A stretch of DNA of 64,000 bases from Bacillota bacterium (GTDB lineage: Bacteria > Bacillota > Negativicutes > DSM-13327). The notes under the pieces were generated by a model. That model worked only from the letters and a program-made list of their open reading frames with translations, was not told the DNA's origin and searched no databases. Below are positions 26,640-35,635 of the stretch, one piece after another (positions within the stretch are counted from its first letter, which is position 1; each line of letters begins with the position of its first letter). The DNA is taken from contig JAGFZX010000001.1 in NCBI GenBank assembly GCA_017889585.1, positions 1-64,000 of the forward strand, read 5' to 3'. The position numbers and the translations under genes are program-made.

Positions 26640-28157
26640 TTATTGGCTAATGATCAATTCAAAACCTGTTTCTTTTTTAAACCATTTACTGTGTTTATTT
26701 ATAGATTGCAATTCCAGGGGAATAGCTTGCATGGCTTCTAATCTTAGCTCCGCTTTTTTATTTGTAAACACGGTGGTTACTTTTTCTACAAGTTTCATTT
26801 GAGTGGTATCAAGACTTTCGGCTACTGCCAATAATAGGGCTAGTTTGCGGGCTGTTTGCCAGTTGCCTTCATCTAAGAATTCGTTATAGATTTTATTGAA
26901 GGCGTGTTTAGCGGAAGAACTATGATGCCAACCAACAATGAGAGATGCCATAATTTGTTCTCGATGAGAAAGTCCGAAGAGACGGGCATTTTCCACTAAA
27001 TACGCACTGTGGCGCGCATGGTCATAATAATTAATACTAATGCCGATATCATGTAGTACGGCAGCAACATGTAATAGTATTTTATCAGCGGGATTTAAAT
27101 TTAGTATTTGCTGCCATTCATTAAATAAATTATTGGCCAGTTTGGCAACATGATAGGCGTGAGTAGTATTGCCATTGTAAGATAATAAGGTGTTATGTAT
27201 GCTTTGTGTAAGAGGATCCGTTAAGGTTTCTGTTTGTCCGCCTTGGGAGAAGTAATACTGCAAAAATAATCCTTCTCGTACGCCGCAGCTACTAATAATA
27301 AGCTGGGTGCTCTCTATCTCTTCAAATAAGTTTTTGACAATTGCCAGTCCAGCTAGAATGATATCAGCACGGTCGTTGCTGAGACCAGGTATTTTACGGC
27401 GTTTCTCACATGACATTACTTTAACATCTTGCCACAATGAATGAAAAGCTATCGAGCTGGTGCGATAGTTATGGAGTTTGAGTATCGGGTAATTTTTGCG
27501 TTTTTGTTCCATTTTAGCAATGCCACGGGCTGTTCCCCCAATACCGATCAAAGGGACGCCCAGGTTTTTTAACCAGGGAATTTTATCAAGTTCCTGCACA
27601 ATAAAGGTATCTAGGCTGGCTAATTGTGCCTCGCTCGCTTTCTTTTGCAAGTTAAAGCGCTCTGTCAAAGTAACGGCACCAAAAGGCAAGCTGATAAATT
27701 TCTCAGCTTTTCGATCTTTTATTAGTGTTAGTTCAGTGCTGCCACCGCCTAAGTCAAAGAGCACAGCATCTGTAACGTTAAGAGTATTAATTACTCCGAT
27801 ATAGCCTAGTTTGGCCTCTGTTTCACCGCTAATGATTTTAATGGTAATTCCTGTTTCCCCTTTAACGTTCTCTACAAATTCTGTGCCGTTATGGGCATTG
27901 CGTATGGCTGCTGTGCCTACGGCTATGATTTTATCGGTATCATGTAATTTGCAAATATGTGCAAAATTTTGTAACAAGGTCATCCCACGAGCCATGGCGA
28001 CCGGTTGTAGTTGCTGATTTTTATCTGCGTCCTGACTTAGGCGGATCGTTTCTTTTTGGTGGTAGATGAGATTATAGGCTCTGTTTTTATATATTTCTAC
28101 AATAATTAAACGGGCCGAATTTGATCCTAAATCAATAATCCCAATTCGTTGGCTCAT
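26640..28157 (-). CDS. ppx: Exopolyphosphatase / GppA phosphatase with HD-like C-terminus
   Basis: A 505-residue member of the Ppx/GppA family that removes phosphate from polyphosphate ends or hydrolyses pppGpp. The ASKHA fold is visible: GIIDLGSNSARL at residue 6, GTAAIRNA near 93, LFDLGGGSTEL near 144. The C-terminal half (about 320-505) is helical with HVAAVLHDIGISIN, as in long Ppx proteins with an HD domain. It shares its strand with ppk across about 320 bp holding a possible small gene, so polyphosphate synthesis and breakdown are encoded together. I see no Pho box before it. Confidence 0.88.
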   Translation of the reverse strand: MSQRIGIIDLGSNSARLIIVEIYKNRAYNLIYHQKETIRLSQDADKNQQLQPVAMARGMTLLQNFAHICKLHDTDKIIAVGTAAIRNAHNGTEFVENVKGETGITIKIISGETEAKLGYIGVINTLNVTDAVLFDLGGGSTELTLIKDRKAEKFISLPFGAVTLTERFNLQKKASEAQLASLDTFIVQELDKIPWLKNLGVPLIGIGGTARGIAKMEQKRKNYPILKLHNYRTSSIAFHSLWQDVKVMSCEKRRKIPGLSNDRADIILAGLAIVKNLFEEIESTQLIISSCGVREGLFLQYYFSQGGQTETLTDPLTQSIHNTLLSYNGNTTHAYHVAKLANNLFNEWQQILNLNPADKILLHVAAVLHDIGISINYYDHARHSAYLVENARLFGLSHREQIMASLIVGWHHSSSAKHAFNKIYNEFLDEGNWQTARKLALLLAVAESLDTTQMKLVEKVTTVFTNKKAELRLEAMQAIPLELQSINKHSKWFKKETGFELIISQ

Positions 28158-28274
28158 AGAAAGTTCAACTCCCTTTGTATATTGCTGTTAGTATGCACGT
28201 CCCGCACCTTGGTATTTTTATATATTTTTTTCTGCATAAAAATATACTTCCGTTCCTACGCGATTTAAACAACT

Positions 28275-28481
28275 TTATAATCCGATCATTTTCATTATGC
28301 GATCCATAAATTCGGGAGCTACCGTAGAAAGAAATAACATCAGCGTTAATGTAATTAATATGATAGTAAAAGCCCATGCTACAACATTATCACATGCTAA
28401 TCCTCCTTCTTTGCCGAGACGATCAATACGATAATCAGCAAGGCAGACTTGGTCCAGCCAAGTCTGCCTTATTTTTTTCAT
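28275..28481 (-). CDS. Possible small single-span membrane protein
   Basis: A 68-codon frame whose last 37 residues form one clear membrane helix (VVAWAFTIILITLTL then MLFLSTVA) and a short tail. The only start in frame, ATG at 28481, lacks a ribosome site, and its first codons are occupied by the perfect hairpin at 28440. GAAGGAGGATTAGC occurs inside the frame, but no in-frame start codon follows it at the right distance. Either the gene has an unusual start or a frameshift has broken a shorter one. Uncertain. Confidence 0.4.
   Translation of the reverse strand: MKKIRQTWLDQVCLADYRIDRLGKEGGLACDNVVAWAFTIILITLTLMLFLSTVAPEFMDRIMKMIGL
28440..28479 (+). terminator. Perfect hairpin with T-run, next to the ppk stop
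   Basis: AAGGCAGACTTGG-(5)-CCAAGTCTGCCTT followed by ATTTTTTT on the plus strand. No plus-strand gene lies to the left. It may still end the ppk transcript on the minus strand, although the T-run is on the other side. Confidence 0.65.
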
Positions 28482-30557
28482 CTACTTTATACTGACTTGC
28501 TCTATTGCAAAAGCGCGTCCAGCTCTGATTTCAGCCTCCCGAAATAGCTCTTCCTGACTATCGATAGCCCTACCTCGCCTACCCGTAGGGCGGTAATAAC
28601 CATCACTGTTCATTATATAAGCTCTCCGATTATCCTTAAGCATAATTTCTAAAATAGCTTTTATACGTGCACTATTTTCTTGACCATCTACTGGAAATAA
28701 TAATTCCACCCGTTCACTTAAATTACGATTCATCCAGTCAGCACTGGATAAGTAAATGTCAGCCCTGCCGCCATTAGCAAAATACACAATACGATGATGT
28801 TCTAGAAAGCGCCCGACAATACTCCGCACTGTAATATTGTGACTAACACCCTCAATACCTGGTATTAAAGAGCAAATACCGCGAACAATAAGCTGAATTT
28901 TAACCCCTTTACTAGAAGCCTCATATAATTTAAGAATTATCTCTTTATCCAATAAGGAATTCATTTTAGCAATAATATGTCCGCCTTTTCCTGCTTCAGC
29001 AAACTCAATTTCCCGCTCAATGAGTTCCTTCAAACGCGTCCTTAAACTGACAGGAGCAACCACCAATTTCTTCCACAAGGGCGGTTGGGAATAACCCAAG
29101 AGCATATTAAAAAATTCAGAAGCATCAGCACCAACTTCTCTATTGGCAGTAAATAAGCTCATATCTGTATACAGACGAGCAGTGGTATCATTATAATTGC
29201 CTGTTCCCATATGTATATAGCGTCTAATGCAATTTGCTTCCTGCCTGATAATCAATGCCATCTTACCATGGACTTTTAAACCAACTAAACCATAAATAAC
29301 ATGACAACCTGCTTCTTCCAACCGCCGTGCCCATAAGATATTGTTTTCCTCATCAAACCGAGCCCTGACTTCTATGACGACAGTCACTTGTTTACCATTT
29401 TCCGCAGCTTGGACCAGAGCCTTTACAATGGACGAATTACCACTGACTCTGTACAATGTTTGTTTAATCGCCAATACATTAGGATCAATAGCTGCTTGAC
29501 GAATAAAACTCACAACTGGTCTAAATGATTCATAGGGATGATGCAGCAAAATATCTTTATCTCGAATCACGTCAAATAAATTTTCAGCGTCTTGAAGGTC
29601 AAGGGGAGTTTGCGATGTAAAAGGGTCATGACGTAAATGATCATAACCAGGTAAAGCAGTAATACTCATAAAACATGAAACATCAATCCGCCCACTAATC
29701 TTATAAACATCCTGCCCTGCAATTTCAAATTCCTCTAGCAAAAAGTCTTTCAAAAAAGTCTTCTGGGTTTTAGCGATTTCTAAACGCACCGGTTCCCCTC
29801 GTTTGCGCTGACGTAAAGACTTTTCCACTTCAACTAGCAAATCTTCAGCGCCTTCCCCATCAATCAATAAATCCGCATTCCGCGTAATGCGAAAAGGGAT
29901 AACCTCTTTAACAAGATAACCGCAAAACAAATACGCACAATAGCTTGTAATAATATCTTCTAAAAAAATAAAGGTATTGCCCTTGCCTTGGTCTGGCACT
30001 TCAATAATTCGCGGCAATACACTTGGTACCGGAATGATTGCAATCTGACTTTCTTCTTTACTCCTACTGAGCAGCACTGCCAAATTCAGCGTTTTATTAG
30101 CTAATAAAGGAAAAGGGTGGCTAGCATTAATTGCGAGTGGAGTCAGGATGGGGTAAATTGTGTTATAAAAGTAATCATCCATCCACTCTCGTCCAGTACT
30201 AGATAAACCTTCCACATTCTTTAAAAAAATGTTTTCCTGTTGCATACAATCAATAATTCTCTTCAAAAACCGATACTGCTTGTGCACCAAATTACGTACG
30301 CTCTGATCAATTAATCTTAGTTGTTCTTCAGCCCCCAGACCGGCAGCGTCCTTTTTTGAAATGCCACTCTCTACTTGTTGTTTCAGCCCAGCAACTCGAA
30401 TCATGAAAAATTCATCTAAATTAGAACTGGCAATCGCTACAAACTTTAGTCGTTCCAGCAATGGTTTACTAAGATCATTGGCTTCATTCAGCACACGATC
30501 ATTAAATTTCAGCCAGCTTAATTCTCTGTTCAAGAAATATTCTTCTTTATCAAACAT
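28482..30557 (-). CDS. ppk: Polyphosphate kinase 1
   Basis: A 691-residue enzyme that polymerises ATP gamma-phosphate into polyphosphate. The N domain opens with FLNRELSWLKFNDRVL, and the head domain follows. The two PLD-like catalytic domains carry the family histidines (VHGKMALIIR with the autophosphorylated His, near residue 430, and LEHHRIVYF near 590) and GTGNYND. Length and order are typical of PPK1. A ribosome site of the form GGGTGG lies close to the ATG. With ppx downstream it forms a polyphosphate module. No good Pho box was seen upstream. Confidence 0.93.
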   Translation of the reverse strand: MFDKEEYFLNRELSWLKFNDRVLNEANDLSKPLLERLKFVAIASSNLDEFFMIRVAGLKQQVESGISKKDAAGLGAEEQLRLIDQSVRNLVHKQYRFLKRIIDCMQQENIFLKNVEGLSSTGREWMDDYFYNTIYPILTPLAINASHPFPLLANKTLNLAVLLSRSKEESQIAIIPVPSVLPRIIEVPDQGKGNTFIFLEDIITSYCAYLFCGYLVKEVIPFRITRNADLLIDGEGAEDLLVEVEKSLRQRKRGEPVRLEIAKTQKTFLKDFLLEEFEIAGQDVYKISGRIDVSCFMSITALPGYDHLRHDPFTSQTPLDLQDAENLFDVIRDKDILLHHPYESFRPVVSFIRQAAIDPNVLAIKQTLYRVSGNSSIVKALVQAAENGKQVTVVIEVRARFDEENNILWARRLEEAGCHVIYGLVGLKVHGKMALIIRQEANCIRRYIHMGTGNYNDTTARLYTDMSLFTANREVGADASEFFNMLLGYSQPPLWKKLVVAPVSLRTRLKELIEREIEFAEAGKGGHIIAKMNSLLDKEIILKLYEASSKGVKIQLIVRGICSLIPGIEGVSHNITVRSIVGRFLEHHRIVYFANGGRADIYLSSADWMNRNLSERVELLFPVDGQENSARIKAILEIMLKDNRRAYIMNSDGYYRPTGRRGRAIDSQEELFREAEIRAGRAFAIEQVSIK

Positions 30558-30671
30558 GTTGCCACCCTACTTATGTTAATTTTAAACTATTTAATTGAGA
30601 CTGTTCTAACACACTCACCTGTGTCGCTCATTCTGCATAATTTTTAGAACATATTCCCTCAATTTATAGTG

Positions 30672-30707
30672 GCCTTATATTCGTCATATTAGCCTTATAT
30701 TCGTCAT
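30672..30707. repeat. Direct repeat of 16 bp, two copies
   Basis: GCCTTATATTCGTCAT occurs at 30672-30687 and again at 30692-30707 (20-bp period), about 115 bp before ppk. The rest of the 30558-31193 gap is AT-rich, and I see no gene in it. A regulator binding site is possible. Confidence 0.6.
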
Positions 30708-31193
30708 AAATCCCTATATTTACTACTATTTTATCATCAAGGCCGGCTTTTAAATGTTATATTATTGTTAATTTTTTCAAAATTGCACCTTTCACTGCAG
30801 TAAAAACAAGTGTCGATATCGAATTCACGTAAACGTAAAACGGTTGCACGGCCTCTTGCTTTTGAATCAATTAGAATGTATTTTATTAGTACAGGCTAGA
30901 GTTAGGAGGATTCCCAATAACTTTTCACACCGTCTTCCCTCCTTGTGGCATCTGAAATTTTAATTAAAATTTCATTAAAGCCTAACATTTTTTTTGATTT
31001 TTAAGTTATTATATAATCAAATCGAGCCTGAATTTATAATGTTATACGTTTGCTGGTATCTATAGAGAGTAAGATTGTACTTGATGAAGAATATGCCAAT
31101 ACCGAATTGCACATATTGTAATAAATCAAGATTTAATTCATTATATTTGATAAATTAAGTGCTATAACCTAATGGAAGATCGGAGAAATTGTT

Positions 31194-31427
31194 ATGATAT
31201 CCTTGCTAGAACGTACTCGTAAAATTAATAAATTGCTGCAAAAATCCGAAAAAGTGGAGTATATTGAAATGTCTACTTTGCTTAGTACGGTAATGGGTGC
31301 TAATGTATATATTGTTAATAAAGACGGTAAACTATTTGGGTATGCTTATTTAGATAACTTTGAATGTGATTTGATGCGTGATAAAGTACTGTTACCAGAA
31401 ATCTTCCCAGCGCACTATGTGGAGTAG
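31194..31427 (+). pseudogene. Truncated CodY, N-terminal GAF part only
   Basis: A 77-residue frame that matches the start of CodY (SLLERTRKINKLLQKS, then ANVYIVNKDGKLFGYAY) but stops within the GAF domain. It lacks both the remaining ligand pocket and the C-terminal winged helix that binds DNA. No continuation in another frame is visible downstream. It could be a decayed paralogue or a stand-alone fragment that still dimerises with full CodY. An ATG start is present but without a strong ribosome site. Confidence 0.75.
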
Positions 31428-31574
31428 TTGCTTAGAATTTATGAGACTTTTATAAAAGTACTGAATGATCGCTTATTTGAAGAAATTAAGAAACTTAAAA
31501 AATAATAGAGTTTCTTAAAACAAACATAGAAACAAGTGCGCAATTTTTAGTGTTTTATATGCCCAATCATAAAA

Positions 31575-31646
31575 GTAAAAAGTATGTTCCTTTGGATTGT
31601 TTGGTTTAACAGTTAAACAATACCATAAATAGGACATACTTTTTAC
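31575..31646. repeat. 72-bp imperfect inverted repeat
   Basis: GTAAAAAGTATGTTCCT (31575) is mirrored by AGGACATACTTTTTAC (31631-31646), and the centre holds a smaller palindrome GTTTAAC-A-GTTAAAC. The whole could fold into one long arm. It resembles a small palindromic mobile element or a double terminator. No gene is adjacent. Confidence 0.6.
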
Positions 31647-31787
31647 GTTTTTATGAGTTTTTTTAAGAGACTATAGCTATCCCGACTAGCAAATTCCTAG
31701 ATCATTAAACGGATATATTCATTATTAGCATTATGGATAACCGGCCAAATACATTAGCAATTTATCTCTTGACAGAGAAGGGCTAAA

Positions 31788-31901
31788 TTAGTAGCCTTGG
31801 ATCCTATCACCCTGTGCATCTAATACAAATTTCGCCTGTTCAGCTGCTTCGACCCCCTCGACGACATCTTTCATCTCCAAAGCATGCGCCAGCTTTATAT
31901 G
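31788..31901 (-). pseudogene. Possible remnant of an unidentified coding sequence
   Basis: An open stretch of about 37 codons on the minus strand ends in a stop and has a protein-like composition (LAHALEMKDVVEGVEAAEQ). It is preceded in frame by a stop. I cannot assign it to a family; it may be the last piece of a deleted gene. Confidence 0.3.
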
Positions 31902-31920
31902 GTATTAAGTATATAGTTGG

Positions 31921-33306
31921 CTATAGCCTCATTGCAGCTTCAGCCGCTAAGGGGGATCTTTCACATTCTTCGGGTAACATCGTTACTTGAAAACATAATT
32001 TAGATCCCATCATTTTTTCACTGGCATAGCTGAGTCCATTGGATTGACTATCTAGTAAGGGATTATCAATTTGCGCTGGATCGCCAAGTAAGATTATTTT
32101 GGTACCGAGGCCAGGCCGCGTGAGTACTGTCTTTGACTGACGAGGAGTAGAATTTTGCATTTCGTCAAACATAACCCAATATTTTTGCAGTGACCGACCT
32201 CTCTGGTAGGCCAATGCTTCTGTTTGAATGATACGTTTTTCGAAGAGCATGTTAACCGTATCTTCCGTTTGTAGCACATCTTTATCTTCCATTGAGGAAC
32301 TTCCTGACATTAATGTAAATAGATTATCTTTAATAGCCCGCATGTAGGGTTCAATTTTCTCAGCCTCTGTGCCGGGAAGGAAGCCTATTCCCTCATCTAA
32401 CATTGAGTTTGGTCGACAGATAAGAATATGTTGATATTGTTTGGGACGACATTCCATATAGTTGTAAAGTCCCACTGCTAAGGAATAAAATGTCTTAGCA
32501 GTTCCTGACATTCCTTTTAAAATAACTAGAGGTGCTTCGACGGCACTCATCATGAGGCATTCTTGCATGAAAACTTGACCCACATTTTTAGGAACCACCC
32601 CAAAAGGATTATGATTTCGATATTTTAAGTGAATTACTTTTTTTCCATCGAAGCGACCTAGTGCAGTATGACGTTCGTTATCAGTTGATTTTATTAGCAG
32701 AAATTGGTTGGTAATAAAGGTAGCAGGAATCAATATACCTGCTAGATCATCGAAAATATATAATTTATCTGGATCTATGTACTGATTGTCATCTTTATGG
32801 AAAGCGTCTATTACGTCGCTAGAAGTATAAGCAATGATGCGTCCGGTGTATTGCTCCTCGATGCTTGAAACCTTATCATTGCGAAAGTCCTCAGCTTGAA
32901 TTTTTAAGATAGATGACTTGACACGCATATTGGTATCACGGCTCACTAAAATAGTATGCTGACCGCTTTCGGCCAGTCCTTTACAGACTTGTAGAATACG
33001 ATTATCAGCTTTATCATTTTCCCAGTAAATAGGCATATTCGTAGCTGTGTGATTGGACTCTAGAATGAGAGTTCCGCCATTGTCATTTAAAAGAACTCCT
33101 TCTAACAGATTACCTTGGGTACGCATATTATCAATAATACGGCTAACATGGCGACTGTTGGCACCTCGTTCTGTTGATTCCTTTTTGAATCGATCTAATT
33201 CTTCAATAACAACTTCGGGAATTACCACTGTATGTTCATTAAAAGCGTACAGTGCATTGGGTGAGTGCAGTAAAACATTAGTGTCTACGACATAATATTT
33301 TTTCAA
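31921..33306 (-). CDS. phoH2: PIN-PhoH fusion ATPase (PhoH2), copy 1
   Basis: A 461-residue protein. Residues 1-150 are a PIN ribonuclease domain (VVDTNVLLHSPNAL, VIEELDRFK, with acidic metal-binding positions DNRIL and SRDTNMR). The C-terminal PhoH/RecD-like ATPase (about 245-461) has Walker A KGMSGTAKT, Walker B MFDEMQN and the GDPAQID segment. Proteins of this build are called PhoH2 and act on RNA as helicase and nuclease. The start is TTG. A near-identical paralogue is at 47448. Both stand alone behind Pho-type promoters, so a role in RNA turnover during phosphate starvation is likely but unproven. Confidence 0.9.
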   Translation of the reverse strand: MKKYYVVDTNVLLHSPNALYAFNEHTVVIPEVVIEELDRFKKESTERGANSRHVSRIIDNMRTQGNLLEGVLLNDNGGTLILESNHTATNMPIYWENDKADNRILQVCKGLAESGQHTILVSRDTNMRVKSSILKIQAEDFRNDKVSSIEEQYTGRIIAYTSSDVIDAFHKDDNQYIDPDKLYIFDDLAGILIPATFITNQFLLIKSTDNERHTALGRFDGKKVIHLKYRNHNPFGVVPKNVGQVFMQECLMMSAVEAPLVILKGMSGTAKTFYSLAVGLYNYMECRPKQYQHILICRPNSMLDEGIGFLPGTEAEKIEPYMRAIKDNLFTLMSGSSSMEDKDVLQTEDTVNMLFEKRIIQTEALAYQRGRSLQKYWVMFDEMQNSTPRQSKTVLTRPGLGTKIILLGDPAQIDNPLLDSQSNGLSYASEKMMGSKLCFQVTMLPEECERSPLAAEAAMRL

Positions 33307-33345
33307 CAGTTAGCCCCCCTTTATTGAGAATATCTTCTCCTTTCC

Positions 33346-33399
33346 AGTATAGGCTGTCCAAGGGATTATTGAGTTAGGAATTCATTAAGATTAGGTTAA
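33346..33399 (-). promoter_or_regulatory. Pho box and promoter of phoH2 copy 1
   Basis: Minus-strand half-sites TTAACC (33399-33394), TTAATG (33388-33383) and CTAACT (33377-33372), 11-bp period, 20-bp gap, -10 TATACT (33351-33346). Confidence 0.72.
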
Positions 33400-33450
33400 T
33401 ATTTTGGTCGTAAGAATAGAAAGAGTCACAAGCCACCAGCGGTGCGCAGA

Positions 33451-33570
33451 GGATGGATACTCAAGTTTATGGAACATAGAGTCAAAGACCCGAGGATAAT
33501 AAGCTTAATCAGAAGATCACTGAAAGCGGAAGTAATGAAAAAACACAATATGAGAGTGACCCACATATAG
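33451..33570 (+). pseudogene. Group II intron reverse transcriptase/maturase remnant
   Basis: A 39-codon stretch reads GWILKFMEHRVKDPRIISLI followed by RRSLKAEVMKK. This is the RT segment between the DTI/DxxH region and the next block in group II intron proteins (usual form WLMKFLEHRIADKRxLRLIxKWLKAG). Neither the YADD box nor intron ends are visible, so it is only a scar. Confidence 0.65.
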
Positions 33571-33693
33571 AGATCTATATAAAAGATCGACATATTGATG
33601 GAACTTGAAAGGAAAATCAGTAACCGCTACTATATCGCTCTGTTAATTAACACTATATCTAAAATATGTAATAAAAGTATGACAAAATAAAAA

Positions 33694-33722
33694 AACCACC
33701 TACCCAAAGATAGACGGTTCAT
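33694..33722 (-). terminator. Terminator of the 35-residue zinc peptide gene
   Basis: On the minus strand AACCGTCTA pairs, with two G-U pairs, to TAGGTGGTT and is followed by TTTTT. Confidence 0.6.
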
Positions 33723-33830
33723 TTACTTATTCGATATTCGTACCTTAACTTTTTTGCCACAACCAGAGCATTTTCCTTTACCTTGATCACTAAGGCTAAC
33801 GGCACATCCACATTGCGTATGAACCAGCAA
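33723..33830 (-). CDS. Small zinc-ribbon peptide (35 residues)
   Basis: A TTG start eight bases after AAGGAGG opens a 35-codon gene with CGC near residue 7 and CSGCGKKVKVR near residue 23, a CxC/CxxC pair that could hold one zinc. It is basic and ends after ISNK. The strong ribosome site and the terminator directly behind it support a real gene, although it is too short for usual ORF callers. Family not recognised. It lies between the reverse transcriptase scar and the GlsB-like gene. Confidence 0.65.
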   Translation of the reverse strand: MLVHTQCGCAVSLSDQGKGKCSGCGKKVKVRISNK

Positions 33831-34076
33831 GTTTAACACCTCCTTGTTTTGTATTTACTAAAATAGCATCTGTTATTAGGTTTATTATACTATAAAATAG
33901 TTAATAAGTTTGTTAGTATATTGTTAATTTTACAACTGATAACACACCAATTAACCTGGACAAAAAAAATAAAACCCTGTCTTAGGATTAATCTTCCCCG
34001 ACATGGTTGTGAATGTTATTGTTGCGCATCAGCATATTCATTTTATTCCTAGTAAATTTTTTCACCAGTTATAAAC

Positions 34077-34102
34077 AAAAAAACGCCTCACCCCGAAAGG
34101 CA
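34077..34102 (-). terminator. Terminator of the GlsB-like gene
   Basis: GCCT-(9)-AGGC followed on the minus strand by TTTTTTT. The stem is short. Confidence 0.5.
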
Positions 34103-34121
34103 AGACGACTAAATGAAAAAT

Positions 34122-34379
34122 TCATTCTTTCTTGTGTGCAGGAGCTGCTACTCTAAACATCCGTATAACCCATAGAAGTATAATGGCTCCTACCGTACTA
34201 GAAATTATTGATCCTATTGTGCCATACGCAGAGATACCCATAAAGCCAAATAAATAGCCGCCGATGAAAGAACCTATGACTCCTGTTATTAAGTCGCCCC
34301 AGATACCGAAACCTCCGCCACGTGAAATCATGCCAGCTAACCAGCCCAAAATCAATCCAATTAATAAAAACGAAAGCAT
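34122..34379 (-). CDS. GlsB/YeaQ/YmgE family stress membrane protein
   Basis: An 85-residue protein with three predicted membrane helices and the glycine-rich pattern of the family formerly called transglycosylase-associated (LGWLAGMISRGGGFG, then GVIGSFIGGYLFG). Family members are small inner-membrane proteins linked to general and acid stress in several bacteria. AAAGGAGG lies ten bases before the ATG. It is divergent from the CBS-GGDEF gene. Confidence 0.85.
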   Translation of the reverse strand: MLSFLLIGLILGWLAGMISRGGGFGIWGDLITGVIGSFIGGYLFGFMGISAYGTIGSIISSTVGAIILLWVIRMFRVAAPAHKKE

Positions 34380-34460
34380 TTTTATATCGCCTCCTTTAAA
34401 GCTTACTCGCTAGACATTCTCGTTGCGATTACTGATGGTCTTGACGTTAATCTAATAGAA

Positions 34461-34512
34461 TTTACAGAACATTAACATTACTCTTGCAGGAGTACATTTT
34501 TCAACGTAGAAT
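34461..34512 (+). promoter_or_regulatory. Weak Pho-box-like promoter of the CBS-GGDEF gene
   Basis: TTTACA (34461), TTAACA (34472) and a poor third site CTTGCA (34483) at 11-bp period, then 18 bp to TAGAAT (34507-34512). The third site and the gap depart from the other eight boxes, so this may be chance. Confidence 0.35.
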
Positions 34513-34576
34513 ACATACTGCAGCTAAATATCATGTTCGTTAGTTTCCGCAGGAAAGCACGAAGGAGGTTTTTCTC

Positions 34577-35590
34577 TTGTCGGCAAAAAAGAACGATAAA
34601 ACAAACTCCCTATGGTCATCCGAAGATTTCGCAATTATCATCGGCGAAATCTCCCAAACGTGCCCAAGTTTCCCCTCAAACATAACTGTAGATAAAATCA
34701 TCAAAGCTTTTGAAGTTCCTGAAATACAAGGCGTTGTACTAACTGAAGAAGAAAAGCCAGTTGGTTTAATTATGAAGAACAAATTATATTACCAATTAGG
34801 CAGCTTTTATGGCGTATCGCTATACTATCGCCGCCCCATAGCCTCATTAATGGATAAAAGCCCCTTAATCGTTGATTCCGGATTACCCCTTGAGGCTGTA
34901 GCCCAACTTGCCATGCAGCGTAAAAAAGATAACTTATATGACCTTATCATTGTTGTAAAAAGGAAAAGACTACTGGGAACAGTGTCTATCATCGACCTCT
35001 TAAAACACGTCACTAATATGCAAATTCGCCAGGCGGCCAATGCCAATGCCTTGACTGGCTTACCAGGAAACTTAATTATTGAGGAAAAATTGCGACGGCA
35101 TGTAAAAGATAACAGCTGTTTTTCCCTGCTGTACATTGATATTGACAATTTTAAAGCCTTTAATGATAAATACGGTTTTGAGCGCGGTGACAAAGCACTG
35201 TTACTAACGGCCGAAATTCTAAATTCTGCTATTGCTGAATTTGACGAAGAACATAACTTCTTAGGCCATATCGGAGGTGATGATTTTGTTATCATCGCAA
35301 ACCCCGTTAACAGAACAGTCATGTGTGATAAAATCATCACCGCCTTTGATGAAAGGATTGCAACCTTGTATGATGCGGTCGATCAACATGCTGAAGGCAT
35401 TGTTATTGAAAACCGTCAGGGTATTCAGGTTAAACATCCTCTCATGACCATCTCCATTGGCGTTATTAACAGCACCCACCATAATTTCGTCAATCACCTG
35501 GAGATTTCATCCATAGCCGCTGAACTCAAAAAAAAGGCAAAATCCATTCAGGGCTCAGTTTGGATAGAAGATTCGCGACGGGTGGTATAA
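34577..35590 (+). CDS. CBS-GGDEF protein, GGDDF variant
   Basis: A 337-residue protein that matches the C-terminal two thirds of the EAL-CBS-GGDEF protein at 18842. Paired CBS modules (about residues 35-155) with VGLIMKNKLYYQLG are followed by a GGDEF domain (about 165-330) with LYIDIDNFKAFND and GHIGGDDFVII. The signature is again GGDDF. No EAL domain is present. It starts with TTG eight bases after GAAGGAGG. It could be a diguanylate cyclase or a degenerate nucleotide sensor. The two proteins clearly share descent. Confidence 0.87.
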   Translation: MSAKKNDKTNSLWSSEDFAIIIGEISQTCPSFPSNITVDKIIKAFEVPEIQGVVLTEEEKPVGLIMKNKLYYQLGSFYGVSLYYRRPIASLMDKSPLIVDSGLPLEAVAQLAMQRKKDNLYDLIIVVKRKRLLGTVSIIDLLKHVTNMQIRQAANANALTGLPGNLIIEEKLRRHVKDNSCFSLLYIDIDNFKAFNDKYGFERGDKALLLTAEILNSAIAEFDEEHNFLGHIGGDDFVIIANPVNRTVMCDKIITAFDERIATLYDAVDQHAEGIVIENRQGIQVKHPLMTISIGVINSTHHNFVNHLEISSIAAELKKKAKSIQGSVWIEDSRRVV

Positions 35591-35635
35591 TATTTATTAA
35601 GTATCTCTCGCTTAGTTTTAGAGGAGGTGTTTTCA

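Noticed and set aside
28165-28377. 70-codon minus-strand frame between ppx and ppk
   Set aside because: It overlaps the possible membrane peptide in another frame and has no ribosome site or protein-like features.
30558-30780. Pho box before ppk
   Set aside because: Single TGTTAA motifs occur on the right strand but never at 11-bp period with a suitable -10.
30960-31017. Pho box before the CodY fragment
   Set aside because: TTAATT, TTCATT and CTAACA are 11 bp apart but poor matches, and the gap to TATAAT is 24 bp instead of 19-20.
31921-33306. PhoH2 as part of a toxin-antitoxin defence island
   Set aside because: No antitoxin-like gene is next to either copy and no known defence gene is in the window.
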